This document shows, piece by piece, positions 17,356-27,080 of a stretch of DNA of 64,000 nt (position 1 is the first letter of the stretch; each line of letters starts with the position of its first letter). A program made the position numbers and the translations under genes. Where the stretch lies: NCBI GenBank assembly GCA_947383005.1, contig CANDBT010000010.1:50185-114184 (forward strand), given 5' to 3'. The notes beneath the pieces were generated by a model that worked only from the letters and a program-made list of their open reading frames with translations, was not told the origin of the DNA and ran no database searches. Source of the DNA: an uncultured bacterium (GTDB lineage: Bacteria > Bacillota > Clostridia > Lachnospirales > Lachnospiraceae).

Positions 17356-18229
17356 CCCCCTTGTTTCTGTCCTTTATGAATATTGGCAGTCTTGGACCTG
17401 GGCAGGAAGTCTCGATCCCGGTACTGCCTTCCCCTAACTTACCCATTTCCTCCTGAATCTTCGTTAAAACCTTTTCTTTTTCCAGATGCACCAGCGATGT
17501 CAGGAACAGGGACGTTTCTGGCAACAACAGCATAATCTTCTGCATATGATCCAATGCTGTCCCCTTTTCGCCATCTGTCAGAACAGCTATCATATCCGCC
17601 GCAATACGGTAAGCCGTTATGCCTTCCTTTTCCCTAAAATACCCCGCAAGCTCCTGAAGCCTGCAATCCATGCTGTTTTCGGAATACGGTCTTTCCAAAT
17701 ACACCGGAATCCGGGCAACAACAAGATACCCTTCCTGCCCGGAGGCGATTATCCGGGATACCGCCTGCTTAAATACGGATAATCCCGGCAGCTCCGTTAC
17801 CGGATCGGTAAAGAAATTCTTCTCTGACTCCTCTGCCAAAAGACACGTACACCAGAATAATTGAAATATCCATAACAGGTTTTCCGTATCTTCTGATGCC
17901 AATCCGCTTCCTCCCTGACATCCTTCCAATATCAGGAATCCTTCATACTTTCCCATATCTGACAGCACGAATGCCCGGCTGTCATTCCTGATCCGGCATC
18001 TTTCTTCTACTGCGGGCAGGGGGCATCTCCAGAATCCTGCCTCATCATCCGGAAGGGAGGAATAGAAGAATACGGTTGTATCTCCCCTTAGCAGATGAAT
18101 CGTGCATCTGCCGTCCTGACCTGCCATAAGAAGCGAAAACATTGCTGCCGCCTCCATTGCCAGTTCTTCCCCTGCCGGACTCTTTTGCGCTAATTCCTTC
18201 AGTTTTTTTATTATTGATGTAATCTGCAT
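17336..18229 (-). CDS. Degenerate GGDEF-domain protein with an N-terminal GAF-like region
   Basis: 297 residues. Residues 20-130 look like a GAF-type sensor fold. FFTDPVTELPGLSVFKQAVS is a clear match to the start of diguanylate cyclase domains (DxLTGLxNR), but the active-site GGDEF is replaced by YRIAADMIAVL, so c-di-GMP synthesis is not expected. It may bind a nucleotide or protein partner and tune transfer. Coupled by overlap on both sides. A signalling-type protein inside a conjugation operon is unusual. Confidence 0.6.
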   Translation of the reverse strand: MQITSIIKKLKELAQKSPAGEELAMEAAAMFSLLMAGQDGRCTIHLLRGDTTVFFYSSLPDDEAGFWRCPLPAVEERCRIRNDSRAFVLSDMGKYEGFLILEGCQGGSGLASEDTENLLWIFQLFWCTCLLAEESEKNFFTDPVTELPGLSVFKQAVSRIIASGQEGYLVVARIPVYLERPYSENSMDCRLQELAGYFREKEGITAYRIAADMIAVLTDGEKGTALDHMQKIMLLLPETSLFLTSLVHLEKEKVLTKIQEEMGKLGEGSTGIETSCPGPRLPIFIKDRNKGDGNGKN

Positions 18230-18861
18230 CTGTCCTCCTGTAAATCGGCCTCATCAATATTTGCCACCTCATTTAAGAGCTGGCTGTCATATTCAATGCT
18301 CATGCCTTTAAAAATGCGGTTGAGCAGATAATACCGCTCCACCTGATATTCTGTTGCAACATCCTCTATGGTTTTTCTACCGTATGCAATTTCAAGATAG
18401 CCGTACAGACTGCGAAGATACCCAGAATTGTATACCCTGCTCAGATCCAGTTCACTGCTGGAGCGTTCCAGCATTTTTCGATACACCTGCTTTTGAAGCG
18501 GTTTTCCCTGTTTATTAACGCAAAGATACATTTCCTTCATCTGTTCCTCTTCCGTATTCCTGACCTTTATGCGCTGCATCGCATACCATGCCAGATTTCT
18601 TCTGTCATCACCGCTCAGATCCACTTCTTTTTCATCGCATATAATCTGATCTTTTACATACACATTGCCATGTACACATTCATAGACATCGGACAGACGC
18701 ATCTCAAGGATATCCTGTACTTTCAAAATACTATGAAGCTGTAAGTAAAAAACAGGGTAAGAACCTACACTGTACGTTTTAATATGTGTCGAAAGCTTTT
18801 CTATTTCTTCCATAATAAATGAAATGCGGTCTTCATTCCCCTTTGTCTGTGTTTCGTTCAC
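18211..18861 (-). CDS. Tyrosine-recombinase-fold-like protein, probably not catalytic
   Basis: 216 residues with GTG start after AAGGAGG. SILKVQDILEMRLSDVYE resembles the box-I region of phage integrases (RxxELLxLxWxDI), but the catalytic Arg is not in place. YLRSLYGYLEIAYGRKTIED and VERYYLLNRIF resemble the box-II end, but without the RxxRH pattern. If the fold assignment is right this is a DNA-binding relic of an integrase. Alternative: unrelated helical protein. Confidence 0.45.
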   Translation of the reverse strand: MNETQTKGNEDRISFIMEEIEKLSTHIKTYSVGSYPVFYLQLHSILKVQDILEMRLSDVYECVHGNVYVKDQIICDEKEVDLSGDDRRNLAWYAMQRIKVRNTEEEQMKEMYLCVNKQGKPLQKQVYRKMLERSSSELDLSRVYNSGYLRSLYGYLEIAYGRKTIEDVATEYQVERYYLLNRIFKGMSIEYDSQLLNEVANIDEADLQEDRCRLHQ

Positions 18862-18883
18862 TAAATATTTCCTCCTTTTTCTT

Positions 18884-19621
18884 TCAAGGCCCCATTCTGA
18901 GACCCACTTTTAAATTCCCTGTACCCATTTTCTTTTCCCTTCCTTTTTTCATTTTCTGCATAGTATTCTGATATAAGGCAAATCCCTCATCTGACTGCAA
19001 TTCCTGTATGATATTTTCCGGAAGGTGTTCAGCCAGGCAGCAATTTTCAACATAACTTAATTTATCCCGAACTTCCTGATAGCGAATCTGTGTATCATGG
19101 GCATCAATGCCTGCGCTGATATAATAGACATACCGTTCAAGCGTATCTTTCCCCAAAATATCCAGCACTGACACAACTTCATCCATAGACCTGATTCCGT
19201 AATATTCCCTGGATTCCCTTCTGGAGCGCCTTGACAGGATTCTTTTCGTCAATTCCTCCGCATCGGCATCTTCTTCATAAACCGCGTCCATAATCCCCGC
19301 AGCATACAAAACCGCCATGTAATCCGTACCGTAGTGCTTCCTATCTACCGACACAACTACCGGGATTCTTTTAATGTCCCTGAGTGCCGCAATTTCCCAT
19401 GACTGGTAAGATGCCGACATATCCATATTTTCCTGTAGAAGAATAACCACATTCTCGTGATTATCCATAGAAAACGTCTTATATTCCACTTCCTGCTTGC
19501 TTAAGCATGGATGTATGACAACCTTTATTTCTCTTTCTAATGCCATCTGGCAAATCCTCTCTACAAGTCCGGTTGATGTGGTGTCTTCCGGAATGCCGCA
19601 GATCACCTCTATTTGTCTCAT
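18884..19621 (-). CDS. Receiver-like/CpaE-like protein of unknown role
   Basis: 245 residues from ATG 19621, preceded by GGAGTGAGGTGG. The first 150 residues alternate strands and helices like a pseudo-receiver (QIEVICGIPED, NVVILLQENMDM, IPVVVSVDRKHYG, AAGIMDAVYEEDADAEEL). The acidic pocket is not obvious, so this may be a phosphate-independent receiver as in CpaE/TadZ proteins. The C-terminal half is helical and basic. Lies between the VirB8-like and integrase-like genes. Confidence 0.5.
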   Translation of the reverse strand: MRQIEVICGIPEDTTSTGLVERICQMALEREIKVVIHPCLSKQEVEYKTFSMDNHENVVILLQENMDMSASYQSWEIAALRDIKRIPVVVSVDRKHYGTDYMAVLYAAGIMDAVYEEDADAEELTKRILSRRSRRESREYYGIRSMDEVVSVLDILGKDTLERYVYYISAGIDAHDTQIRYQEVRDKLSYVENCCLAEHLPENIIQELQSDEGFALYQNTMQKMKKGREKKMGTGNLKVGLRMGP

Positions 19622-19629
19622 TTGCCACC

Positions 19630-20181
19630 TCACTGCTCCAGGGTATCTAAAACATTGATACCTGTAATTTTCCACTCATTGCTCTGCTTTTCGATATTCA
19701 GCTTGATATACTGCATAATCTGCCCGTTTCCGCTTCCGTTCAGCGTAAAACAGCTCTCCATGATGACCTCTGCCTCTGTCTCTGAAAAGCAGCAATAATA
19801 GCACTTCGCCTCCCGAAGTGAAGATATCACTGCCGGAATTTTCTCTCCGCTTTCCGTTGATTCTCCTACTGAAAACGGCACTAGTTCCGCATATGCCTGC
19901 GGTGTCATAAATGCTTCCGTCCCTTCGTAAAACCTGCGTTCCCTGGTATCATAGGTATACAAAACCTCTGCAAATGACTGTAAAAACTGCTCCGGATCCT
20001 GTCCGTCCGACTGTTCCAAAGGCACTTCCTCATGTCCTTTCATGTCCTCTGTCTGCGATTTGCCTTCCCCGGTGCCATCTCTTGACGTAACCAGTAAAAA
20101 CGTGCCCGTCAGAAAAAGCAGAACCACCAGAATTGTAACCAGTGTTGAAAACAGCGCTTTTTTGAAATTACCATATTTCAT
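19630..20181 (-). CDS. VirB8/TcpC-like membrane-anchored transfer protein
   Basis: 183 residues starting MKYGNFKKALFSTL. One N-terminal membrane helix (TLVTILVVLLFLTGTFLLVT), an acidic linker, then about 110 residues ending in YIKLNIEKQSNEWKITGINV, the typical last strands of an NTF2-like domain. Bitopic proteins of this shape are the VirB8/TcpC scaffolds of Gram-positive conjugation channels. Located next to the cell-wall hydrolase, as in other such operons. Confidence 0.65.
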   Translation of the reverse strand: MKYGNFKKALFSTLVTILVVLLFLTGTFLLVTSRDGTGEGKSQTEDMKGHEEVPLEQSDGQDPEQFLQSFAEVLYTYDTRERRFYEGTEAFMTPQAYAELVPFSVGESTESGEKIPAVISSLREAKCYYCCFSETEAEVIMESCFTLNGSGNGQIMQYIKLNIEKQSNEWKITGINVLDTLEQ

Positions 20182-20201
20182 GTTTCTTCCTCCTTGTTTC
20201 T

Positions 20202-21140
20202 TTACGGCCTCCCAAAACCGACAAGATGGTTTTGGTAATAGGCTGTGTTTATTGACGAGTAACAGCAATATCCCTTACCGGAGCTTGCATGGAACATCCT
20301 ACCGTTTCCTACATATATACCCACATGGGTTATATATGTGCCGCTTTCGTAAGTTCCCTCAAAGAAAACCAGATCACCCGGTTCTGCTTCCGCGTCCGAA
20401 ATATGCGTCACAAAATCATATTGTGATTGCGCCGTTCTTGGCAAGGTGATGCCCACTGACTTAAAGATTTTTTGCGTGAGTGCAGAACAATCAATGCCAT
20501 ATTTCCCACTTCCGCCATACAAATACGGTACTCCTAAATATTCCTGCATACATGCCAGCATGGTATCGTAATCACCTTCTCCCATGCCATCGGAGCCGCT
20601 CAGCCACGACCGTACATGCTCCACATAAAGCACGTCTCCGTATACGGAGTATCCATGCTGTGCGCACATCCTGCTGGAAAATTCCCTTGCAGCTGCTTCC
20701 GAGTGGTGTCCGTCCCGTTCCGCTTCTATGTAATCTATGTATCCGCCGCCGAAATTGTAGGCCTGTATTACGGAATCCATATCCACGCCTTTGCCTGTGC
20801 CTGTTGCGAGCAGTGAACTGAAATACCACACCCCCTGCCGGATACTCTCAACCGGTTCCGTTATGGAATTTGCCGGAAGTCCCGCACTTGCCGAACACTG
20901 CATTATATCCGGTGTTTTTTCCGCATCACCGCCGGACTCCTGTGCGATAATTGCCAGCAGCACATCGACGTACTCGGCAATCCCGTACATATCCGCATAA
21001 AATTCCACCTCTTCCCTCCACTGCTCCACCAGCGGGGGAATGTCCGCTTTTCCGTAATACCCATAATCTCCCTCGCACCCCGAAAGAAGCAGGGAGAATA
21101 AAAGCAGGCACAGCAATACTTTTAATTTGCCCTTTTTCAT
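20202..21140 (-). CDS. Lipoprotein with lysozyme-like and NlpC/P60 domains (CwlT/VirB1-type)
   Basis: 312 residues. Lipobox LLSGC at residues 18-22 anchors it outside the membrane. Residues 35-165 form a CwlT-type lysozyme domain with catalytic-looking Glu in LAIIAQESGG and AYNFGGGYI. Residues 190-312 form an NlpC/P60 endopeptidase with Cys in GIDCSALTQKIF and His in THVGIYVGNGRMFHAS. Such bifunctional enzymes open the cell wall for the conjugation channel (VirB1 role). Clear Gram-positive transfer marker. Confidence 0.92.
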   Translation of the reverse strand: MKKGKLKVLLCLLLFSLLLSGCEGDYGYYGKADIPPLVEQWREEVEFYADMYGIAEYVDVLLAIIAQESGGDAEKTPDIMQCSASAGLPANSITEPVESIRQGVWYFSSLLATGTGKGVDMDSVIQAYNFGGGYIDYIEAERDGHHSEAAAREFSSRMCAQHGYSVYGDVLYVEHVRSWLSGSDGMGEGDYDTMLACMQEYLGVPYLYGGSGKYGIDCSALTQKIFKSVGITLPRTAQSQYDFVTHISDAEAEPGDLVFFEGTYESGTYITHVGIYVGNGRMFHASSGKGYCCYSSINTAYYQNHLVGFGRP

Positions 21141-21151
21141 CTGTCCTCCTG

Positions 21152-23851
21152 TTATACCAAGGGACGGTTTTTGTCCTCTAAAATCTGTTTTACCCGTTCC
21201 TGAATCATTTTTGCCGCATTTTCATAGTCCTCGGATCCGCGGTCGTATCTGGCTTTCTTTTCCATCTGCAAAAGGACTGCCTCTGAAATCGCCGCTGTCT
21301 GGGCTTCTATCCTTTTTGTGCGGATTGTCTCCTCGGTCAGAACTGCTTTTCCTTCCTCGCGCATGACTGCTATCTCTTTCTCTGCCCGCAGGTTGGCCTG
21401 CTGCATCGCCCGCAGCGCCGTACTGTTCTTCATCGTGCCTTCTACGCTCAGGATTTCCTGCACTGCATAGGAAACATCTGCCTGTATCTGCTTACCGGAC
21501 CGGGTATTTATACCGCTTACTGTTTCTGTTTCTTCCTTATTTAATGTAGGAGCTTCCACCGTACCGCCCGCCGTGGTTCCGGTATCCATATGGAAGGATG
21601 CCTGCATTGCTGCAGGTCTGATTTTATTCATGAGATAAGCGGATGCCGCCATATCAGCTGCCTGGTAAATCCTTTTTCCCCCACTCCTGGCAGCCGCTCC
21701 CGCAATACGCCCGGCTTCAATAGATACATCTACCGCTGCCTCTCCTGCGCCTCCGCCCGCCTGAATACCTCCTGCGGAAGAAAGTGCTGCCGCCGAAGCG
21801 CCTAAAAATACTGCTGAGCCGCCGGCAACTGCCCCTAATGCAGCGCCGCCGCCTGTCCCGGCAGCTACCTTTACCACATTCGCTACAGCGCGTTTCTTGT
21901 ATAAATCCCGCATCTGTGCATTGCTAAGAACACCCTTAAATTCAGGCTGTTCAAAATTGGAGATGGTCGCCCTTTTCTGTAAAATCTCCGCCCTTCTGTC
22001 ATCAAAGCTTGTCGGGGTCCCATGTACACCCATTGCTGTATGAAGCTGCCTTGACTGCTGGCGAAGCTGGTTAAGACGCCCGTTCTCCATTGCGATTCTC
22101 TTATCCAGCCGGGCTGTCTGGCTTTCTATATCCGCTCTTTCCATTTCCAGCTCGCGGTATTCTTCCGAGCCGCGCCTGTGGTTCAACATCTGGCGCCTCA
22201 ATTGTTTATCCTGCTGTACCAGTTCCGCGCGGTCTACCTTCAATTTATCCAGATTTTCCTGCGATTGATTCATTGCACCGTCTATGCTCCGCAGTAAATC
22301 GTTTTTATTTTGAGGCGGAGTCCCGGTACCGGCATCATCCGCACCTGAGATATCTGACGGGAAATCCGTCCTTTCTTTAAAGTTTCCGTACGATAACCCT
22401 TCCTGTGCATAATCCGCCGTCTGAGGGACTGCAATATCATCTGGTTCCCTGTCAAGGACTGGCACATTATTCTGATCTTCCGGTTTTTCGCTTCCTGTTT
22501 CCGCAGATGAAACGCCATTTTCCTGTCCGCCATCTACCCCTGACAGATTATTTCCATCTTCCGATAGTCTGTTATTCGGACTGCTTTTTCCTTCTGCCGC
22601 TGACAAGTAGGACTCCTCTTCTTCCCTGTCAACATCCGCCATTTCACCATACATACGGCTCTTTCTCGCATCAGAAAAAGCATCTGCGAGTTTTCCAACA
22701 CCCTGTTTGATACGTGATGCGATTGCCCTTGTGAGCGTCATCATTGCCATCGCTCCCAAAAAGCCGTTCCGTTCGTTGCTCTGGATTCCCAGCAGTGCCT
22801 TAAACCGGATCCTCGCCGGAATAAGAAGCATGCACATGACCAGCTGGATAACCGCCACGCCTTTTATCGTGTCCGACAGCATCAGGCTTGTGAGCAATGG
22901 AATCAGGAGCAGTACGGCATCTATCACGGGTGTCATGATATTGGAAAACACGGTCATTACCCATCCGCCAAGCAGATCCCGCTTCCTGCTTTGGAGTACG
23001 CACAAAAAAGGAAAACTGACAAAACAGACCAGCATATCTATGGCCACGGCAACATATAAAAACACAAAATAAACCGTTAAGACCACTGTTCCCAGGTACA
23101 TGACGGCATCAACAAAAGTTCCGCTGCGCTCCGCATTAATCAGAAAAGCCTTTGACAGTGATAATGTTGCCCCTCCGGTTATCATCTGCGAAGTTACTTC
23201 CTTAATGCCGTACAGCAGGACATCCCTCACATACAGCGCCACGTCCAGCAGGTACGGCATTAAAATAAGCGCGGCAAACTTCAATGCCATGGAAGGAAAC
23301 ATACTCCTGATTTCATCCCTGCTTTTTGCGGTCTGTCCGGTCCATGCCGATTTCGCCAGCTGAAACACAAAAGTGATCCCGAGGAAAATGAACATCATTC
23401 CCCTAAGCAGCGCATAACATACTGATGCAGTCACGCCGTAAGGATTTCCCTTACGCAGTTCAAAGGCATAGATGTTAACCTTGTTGGGCTGCCCGCTTCC
23501 TACCCTCCCATATACGATACTGTCCAGGGATGCGCCGATGTTATCCTGCAGGAGTGCAATAACGGAACTGCCTATATTCCTTAGCAGTTCTGCAATGTAT
23601 TTTTCCACACGTCCGGGCTTGCCCACGGTAATGTCCTGCTGTTCTTCCCCTGCATCAATGGGATTCCCATAAATAGACTCGTCTGACGTACCTTTCAGCC
23701 AGGGTGATGTTGTATCAAAGCGGTTGTTGTTCCCTTCATCGACATCATTCTCTATGCTGTCAGACTGGGATGCATACACGACCATTCCCCGGCAGAGCAA
23801 AAGCGGAATGCACAACAATGCAAGGCACAGTGCTTTTTTCAGTCCCCTCAT
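21152..23851 (-). CDS. VirB6/TrbL-like polytopic channel protein with long cytoplasmic tail
   Basis: 899 residues. An N-terminal signal-type helix (ALCLALLCIPLLLC) precedes about seven membrane helices between residues 140 and 360, then a roughly 500-residue hydrophilic tail. The tail has a strong coiled coil (LDKLKVDRAELVQQDKQLRR onward) and a Gly/Ala-rich patch (VAAGTGGGAALGAVAGG). This is the architecture of VirB6-like proteins in ICE and plasmid transfer systems, where the tail contacts DNA or the ATPase. It overlaps the VirB4-type gene by 4 bp. Confidence 0.85.
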   Translation of the reverse strand: MRGLKKALCLALLCIPLLLCRGMVVYASQSDSIENDVDEGNNNRFDTTSPWLKGTSDESIYGNPIDAGEEQQDITVGKPGRVEKYIAELLRNIGSSVIALLQDNIGASLDSIVYGRVGSGQPNKVNIYAFELRKGNPYGVTASVCYALLRGMMFIFLGITFVFQLAKSAWTGQTAKSRDEIRSMFPSMALKFAALILMPYLLDVALYVRDVLLYGIKEVTSQMITGGATLSLSKAFLINAERSGTFVDAVMYLGTVVLTVYFVFLYVAVAIDMLVCFVSFPFLCVLQSRKRDLLGGWVMTVFSNIMTPVIDAVLLLIPLLTSLMLSDTIKGVAVIQLVMCMLLIPARIRFKALLGIQSNERNGFLGAMAMMTLTRAIASRIKQGVGKLADAFSDARKSRMYGEMADVDREEEESYLSAAEGKSSPNNRLSEDGNNLSGVDGGQENGVSSAETGSEKPEDQNNVPVLDREPDDIAVPQTADYAQEGLSYGNFKERTDFPSDISGADDAGTGTPPQNKNDLLRSIDGAMNQSQENLDKLKVDRAELVQQDKQLRRQMLNHRRGSEEYRELEMERADIESQTARLDKRIAMENGRLNQLRQQSRQLHTAMGVHGTPTSFDDRRAEILQKRATISNFEQPEFKGVLSNAQMRDLYKKRAVANVVKVAAGTGGGAALGAVAGGSAVFLGASAAALSSAGGIQAGGGAGEAAVDVSIEAGRIAGAAARSGGKRIYQAADMAASAYLMNKIRPAAMQASFHMDTGTTAGGTVEAPTLNKEETETVSGINTRSGKQIQADVSYAVQEILSVEGTMKNSTALRAMQQANLRAEKEIAVMREEGKAVLTEETIRTKRIEAQTAAISEAVLLQMEKKARYDRGSEDYENAAKMIQERVKQILEDKNRPLV

Positions 23852-26064
23852 CCTGCCTCGCCTCCGTACATAGCCTGCAGTGTCCTGGCATCCGTTTCCA
23901 CAAATACCGCTTCCGCCGCTTTTAAGTAGTCCACCTTACAGAAGCATACCTTTCCGTTATCCACGATGCAGACTTCCCCTTTCCGGTCCTCGCTCTTGTC
24001 CGAAGGATCCCCGCCAAGTTCCAGGATGCGGTCTGCCTGTCCATTTGTAAGGTTGAGCGCTTCTTTCACCCAGCTCCGGTCCTGATAGTCCTGCTTGAAC
24101 ACAAATTTTGTTGCCGCCTGCTTTAACAGGGCTTCCGTTTCCGGCATCCTCTGGTAATCCTTCAATGCCTGTGTTGCCGTCCACAGCGACACCAGCCTTT
24201 TTCTTGACGTCCTGGAAACATAATCAAGCTTCTGTACGGCGGGCAGGGACTTGAAATTTTCATGCAGCTCGTCGCAGATCACACCCATATACTCCATTTT
24301 CTTTGGGTTAATTGCATTTTTCTTTATAAAATGTTCCGTTACAAAGCTGAGCGCCACCAGCCGGGCAACCGCCCTCTCCTCTTCCGGAAGCTGCGACAGG
24401 TCTATATTGGTAAATTTCACATTCCTGTCTATGACAACATTACTCTGTCCGTCGAAGTAGCTTTTTACCCCCTGTATGGCCTGTATCTTATGACCATTTT
24501 CCCCGCATCCGCAGACATGCTTTAACGTCTCATACGCTTTTCTTGTATAGAAGCGCAGACACTTTGGACAGTAATACAGTTCCCGGATACGTTCCTTTAG
24601 GCTGTCGAGCAGAATGCGGTAGGCTTTCTTGTGTTCCCTGATCTCGTTATCGCGCTCCTTTTTTAAAGCCTTTTTATAAAAATCCGTCATCGTGGGCAGC
24701 GTTTTCCGCCTTTTCCCGCTTCCCAAAATCTCCTTCTCCTGCAGCCCTTCCTCAAACAGGCTGTCCACCTGGCCGTCAATGATTCCCCGTTCCTCATACA
24801 GTTCCACTATTATGTCCGTAATGACCCGCTCAAGGTAGGTTGTCAGTTCAAAATCCGCAGCTCCCTTATTTCCCTGGACCATGATCATAAGGCTGCTTCT
24901 GGCATCTTCCACTTTGTCTTTCAGCTTTAACACCATATAATCGCCGTCCATTTCCGACCATTCCTCTTCTTCCCGGACCTCAAAAGGATTCAAAATAATG
25001 TCGCTTCCGACTTTTATCTGGTAATTAATGCCGCACTGCACGTCCGCCATCATCGCATACTCCCCGCGGTTTCCCCTTGCCTGACTGTCAATTGCAACAA
25101 AGCGGTATCCGTTTTTGGATATGTACCGGGATGCAAGAATCTTCATCGTGGCAGACTTCCCCGTACCCGTCATCCCGCAGAAAACCACGTTATATCCGTT
25201 GTGGCTGGTATCATAGCAGTCATACGCCACAGGCTTCCAGCTGGACATGTTCCTTCCTAAAACGACGCCGTTTTCATGGATGAAATCTGTCTGGGTATGG
25301 TTAAAGATACTGGAGATGCTGAGTTTGTCCATCGTATGTCTCTTTAATCCGGCAGTTTTCACAGGCCCTATCCCTGCGTTTACCCTGCGGTTTAAAGGCA
25401 TTCCCGACAGAAAGGCTTCCGGCTGCACGCCATAGCAGGCGCTGACCGTAATCTGTTTCTCTTTTGCAAGATTACGGAAAGAATCCGACTCATAATTGAG
25501 TTCCTCCAGCGAAGATGTCATGAGCACGAACAGGAAATAAACATGGTAAAGGCTGTTTTCGCCTGTTTCTATGCGCTCTGCCCACCCTTCGGTCTCCCGC
25601 AGCTTCCCGTTCAGCTTGCGGAGCATATTCCGGTTGTAATTCTTTTCCGCACTGATAATATTCGTTTCGATTTCAACGATTGTCGTATCCAGCATATGTG
25701 CCGCACGGCTCTCCGGCAGCGGCTCTATGAAAACGCTGACCCGCATCCGCCCGCTGTTGAACAGGGCTGGAAATGTCGCTGCGAAAGCAGTCCGTTTAGG
25801 CAGGGCATCAATGGTAAAGCACCTTACATACACGTCATGCCCTGCATCATTCAGAATGAAATAAGACAGGGGATTCGGATCCACCCCGTCCGGCGCCACT
25901 ATTTCCCGCGCCGCAGATACCCGCCTGAACAGCTTCTCGTCCTCTCCTGCCGGTTTCGGCTTTTCCCTGTTTTTAAGCAGCCTTACTATTACAACCGCCA
26001 TGATTACAAAAAATAAGATTCCCGATGCCGCTATGAGCAGAATTGCTATAATTTCCCGATTCAT
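23848..26064 (-). CDS. VirB4-type conjugation ATPase
   Basis: 738 residues. An N-terminal membrane helix (IAILLIAASGILFFVIMAVV), the VirB4/CagE N-domain, Walker A GMTGTGKS at 297-304, Walker B with GVICDELHENF near residue 600, and a late arginine-containing motif. A Cys-rich insertion CPKCLRF...CGCGENG near residues 500-525 looks like a zinc ribbon, which is not part of the common VirB4 core. It powers pilus/channel assembly and substrate movement. Neighbours are VirB6-like and coiled-coil proteins. Confidence 0.93.
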   Translation of the reverse strand: MNREIIAILLIAASGILFFVIMAVVIVRLLKNREKPKPAGEDEKLFRRVSAAREIVAPDGVDPNPLSYFILNDAGHDVYVRCFTIDALPKRTAFAATFPALFNSGRMRVSVFIEPLPESRAAHMLDTTIVEIETNIISAEKNYNRNMLRKLNGKLRETEGWAERIETGENSLYHVYFLFVLMTSSLEELNYESDSFRNLAKEKQITVSACYGVQPEAFLSGMPLNRRVNAGIGPVKTAGLKRHTMDKLSISSIFNHTQTDFIHENGVVLGRNMSSWKPVAYDCYDTSHNGYNVVFCGMTGTGKSATMKILASRYISKNGYRFVAIDSQARGNRGEYAMMADVQCGINYQIKVGSDIILNPFEVREEEEWSEMDGDYMVLKLKDKVEDARSSLMIMVQGNKGAADFELTTYLERVITDIIVELYEERGIIDGQVDSLFEEGLQEKEILGSGKRRKTLPTMTDFYKKALKKERDNEIREHKKAYRILLDSLKERIRELYYCPKCLRFYTRKAYETLKHVCGCGENGHKIQAIQGVKSYFDGQSNVVIDRNVKFTNIDLSQLPEEERAVARLVALSFVTEHFIKKNAINPKKMEYMGVICDELHENFKSLPAVQKLDYVSRTSRKRLVSLWTATQALKDYQRMPETEALLKQAATKFVFKQDYQDRSWVKEALNLTNGQADRILELGGDPSDKSEDRKGEVCIVDNGKVCFCKVDYLKAAEAVFVETDARTLQAMYGGEAG

Positions 26065-27069
26065 CTACAGATTCTCCTCCTCTTCCATAAATGCAAACTC
26101 TGCAGCCATTTCCCTTAATGCGTTCTGGCTGACCGTTTCTTCCATTTCCCTTAAGGAACTGCTCGTCACCGCGATGCTGTCATATGCGGACTGCAGAATT
26201 TCGTCAGCGCGGTACTTTGCTGCGCTGACCGGATGTGTATAGCGGCGCATCTGTTCCAGTATTTCCACTCCTGTCAGCATCCGGGCCTTTACCCCGGCGT
26301 TGCGGAGTGAGGATATATACGCCGCCGCCCTGTTCTCGAGCTGCTTCTCAGCTTTGGAGTAAATCTCGCTCTCCGTAAGTTCCTGTGTAAAATCAATGGT
26401 GTTATAAGTCCAGTCGTAAATATACAGCTGATCCAAATGCGGATCTGCTTTCTCGCCGCTGACGGATTCCAGATACTGCATCTGGATTTTCAGCTGATCC
26501 ACGCGGTAGCCCAGGGACATGATTTCCCTCTGCATCTGCCTGAGTTTCTGATAATACAGGTCGTACCGTTCTTCTTCACCTTCCGGAACCTGCTCCGACT
26601 CCTTTTTTATTTCTTCATAATCCAGCGTCATCAGATACTGCCTCTCCTGAAGGCTCGTGAGCTGCTCCTTGTAATCCGTTACCATCTTATCCAGGTTGAC
26701 ATCCCTTGCCATCTGCCAAAACTGGATATTCTGGTTATCAAGTACATTGATGAAGGAAAGGTATCCCCGTATAATCTGCAGGCGTTCCTCGTCCTCCGCA
26801 TCGCGGAACTCGCACCCGCTGCAGGCAACCGCCCCGATAAAGCGCTTTTTCCCATCTGCAACAACCATGTACTCCCCCACGTCGTCGAATTTCACATATT
26901 CCAGGGAGTCCAGCCTTCTAAACTGGCTGTAATCCAGATGTTTCTCCTGTACCCTGCTCCTGTGTATCTTCATGAAATAAAATCCAACCGCGCCGCATAT
27001 TGCCAGTAAAACCACGATAATTACTGCGATTATCTGCACGGAGCGGACTAATGTATCTATAGTCTGCAT
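26065..27069 (-). CDS. Membrane-anchored coiled-coil protein of the transfer complex
   Basis: 334 residues. One N-terminal membrane helix (SVQIIAVIIVVLLAICGAVGF), a short conserved-looking patch with YMVVADGKKRFIGAVACSGC, then helices and coiled coil (DLYYQKLRQMQREIMSL and RVDQLKIQMQYLES). No enzyme motif. Its place one base before the VirB4 ATPase gene suggests a structural partner of the ATPase. Family not recognised. Confidence 0.7.
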   Translation of the reverse strand: MQTIDTLVRSVQIIAVIIVVLLAICGAVGFYFMKIHRSRVQEKHLDYSQFRRLDSLEYVKFDDVGEYMVVADGKKRFIGAVACSGCEFRDAEDEERLQIIRGYLSFINVLDNQNIQFWQMARDVNLDKMVTDYKEQLTSLQERQYLMTLDYEEIKKESEQVPEGEEERYDLYYQKLRQMQREIMSLGYRVDQLKIQMQYLESVSGEKADPHLDQLYIYDWTYNTIDFTQELTESEIYSKAEKQLENRAAAYISSLRNAGVKARMLTGVEILEQMRRYTHPVSAAKYRADEILQSAYDSIAVTSSSLREMEETVSQNALREMAAEFAFMEEEENL

Positions 27070-27080
27070 TGCTTCCTCCT

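Noticed and set aside
17336-18229. Functional diguanylate cyclase
   Set aside because: The GGDEF signature is replaced by AADMI, so catalytic activity is unlikely.
18211-18861. Active integrase of an integrative element
   Set aside because: The RxxRH and catalytic Tyr pattern are not in place and no attachment sites are visible; ParAB and iterons point to a plasmid instead.
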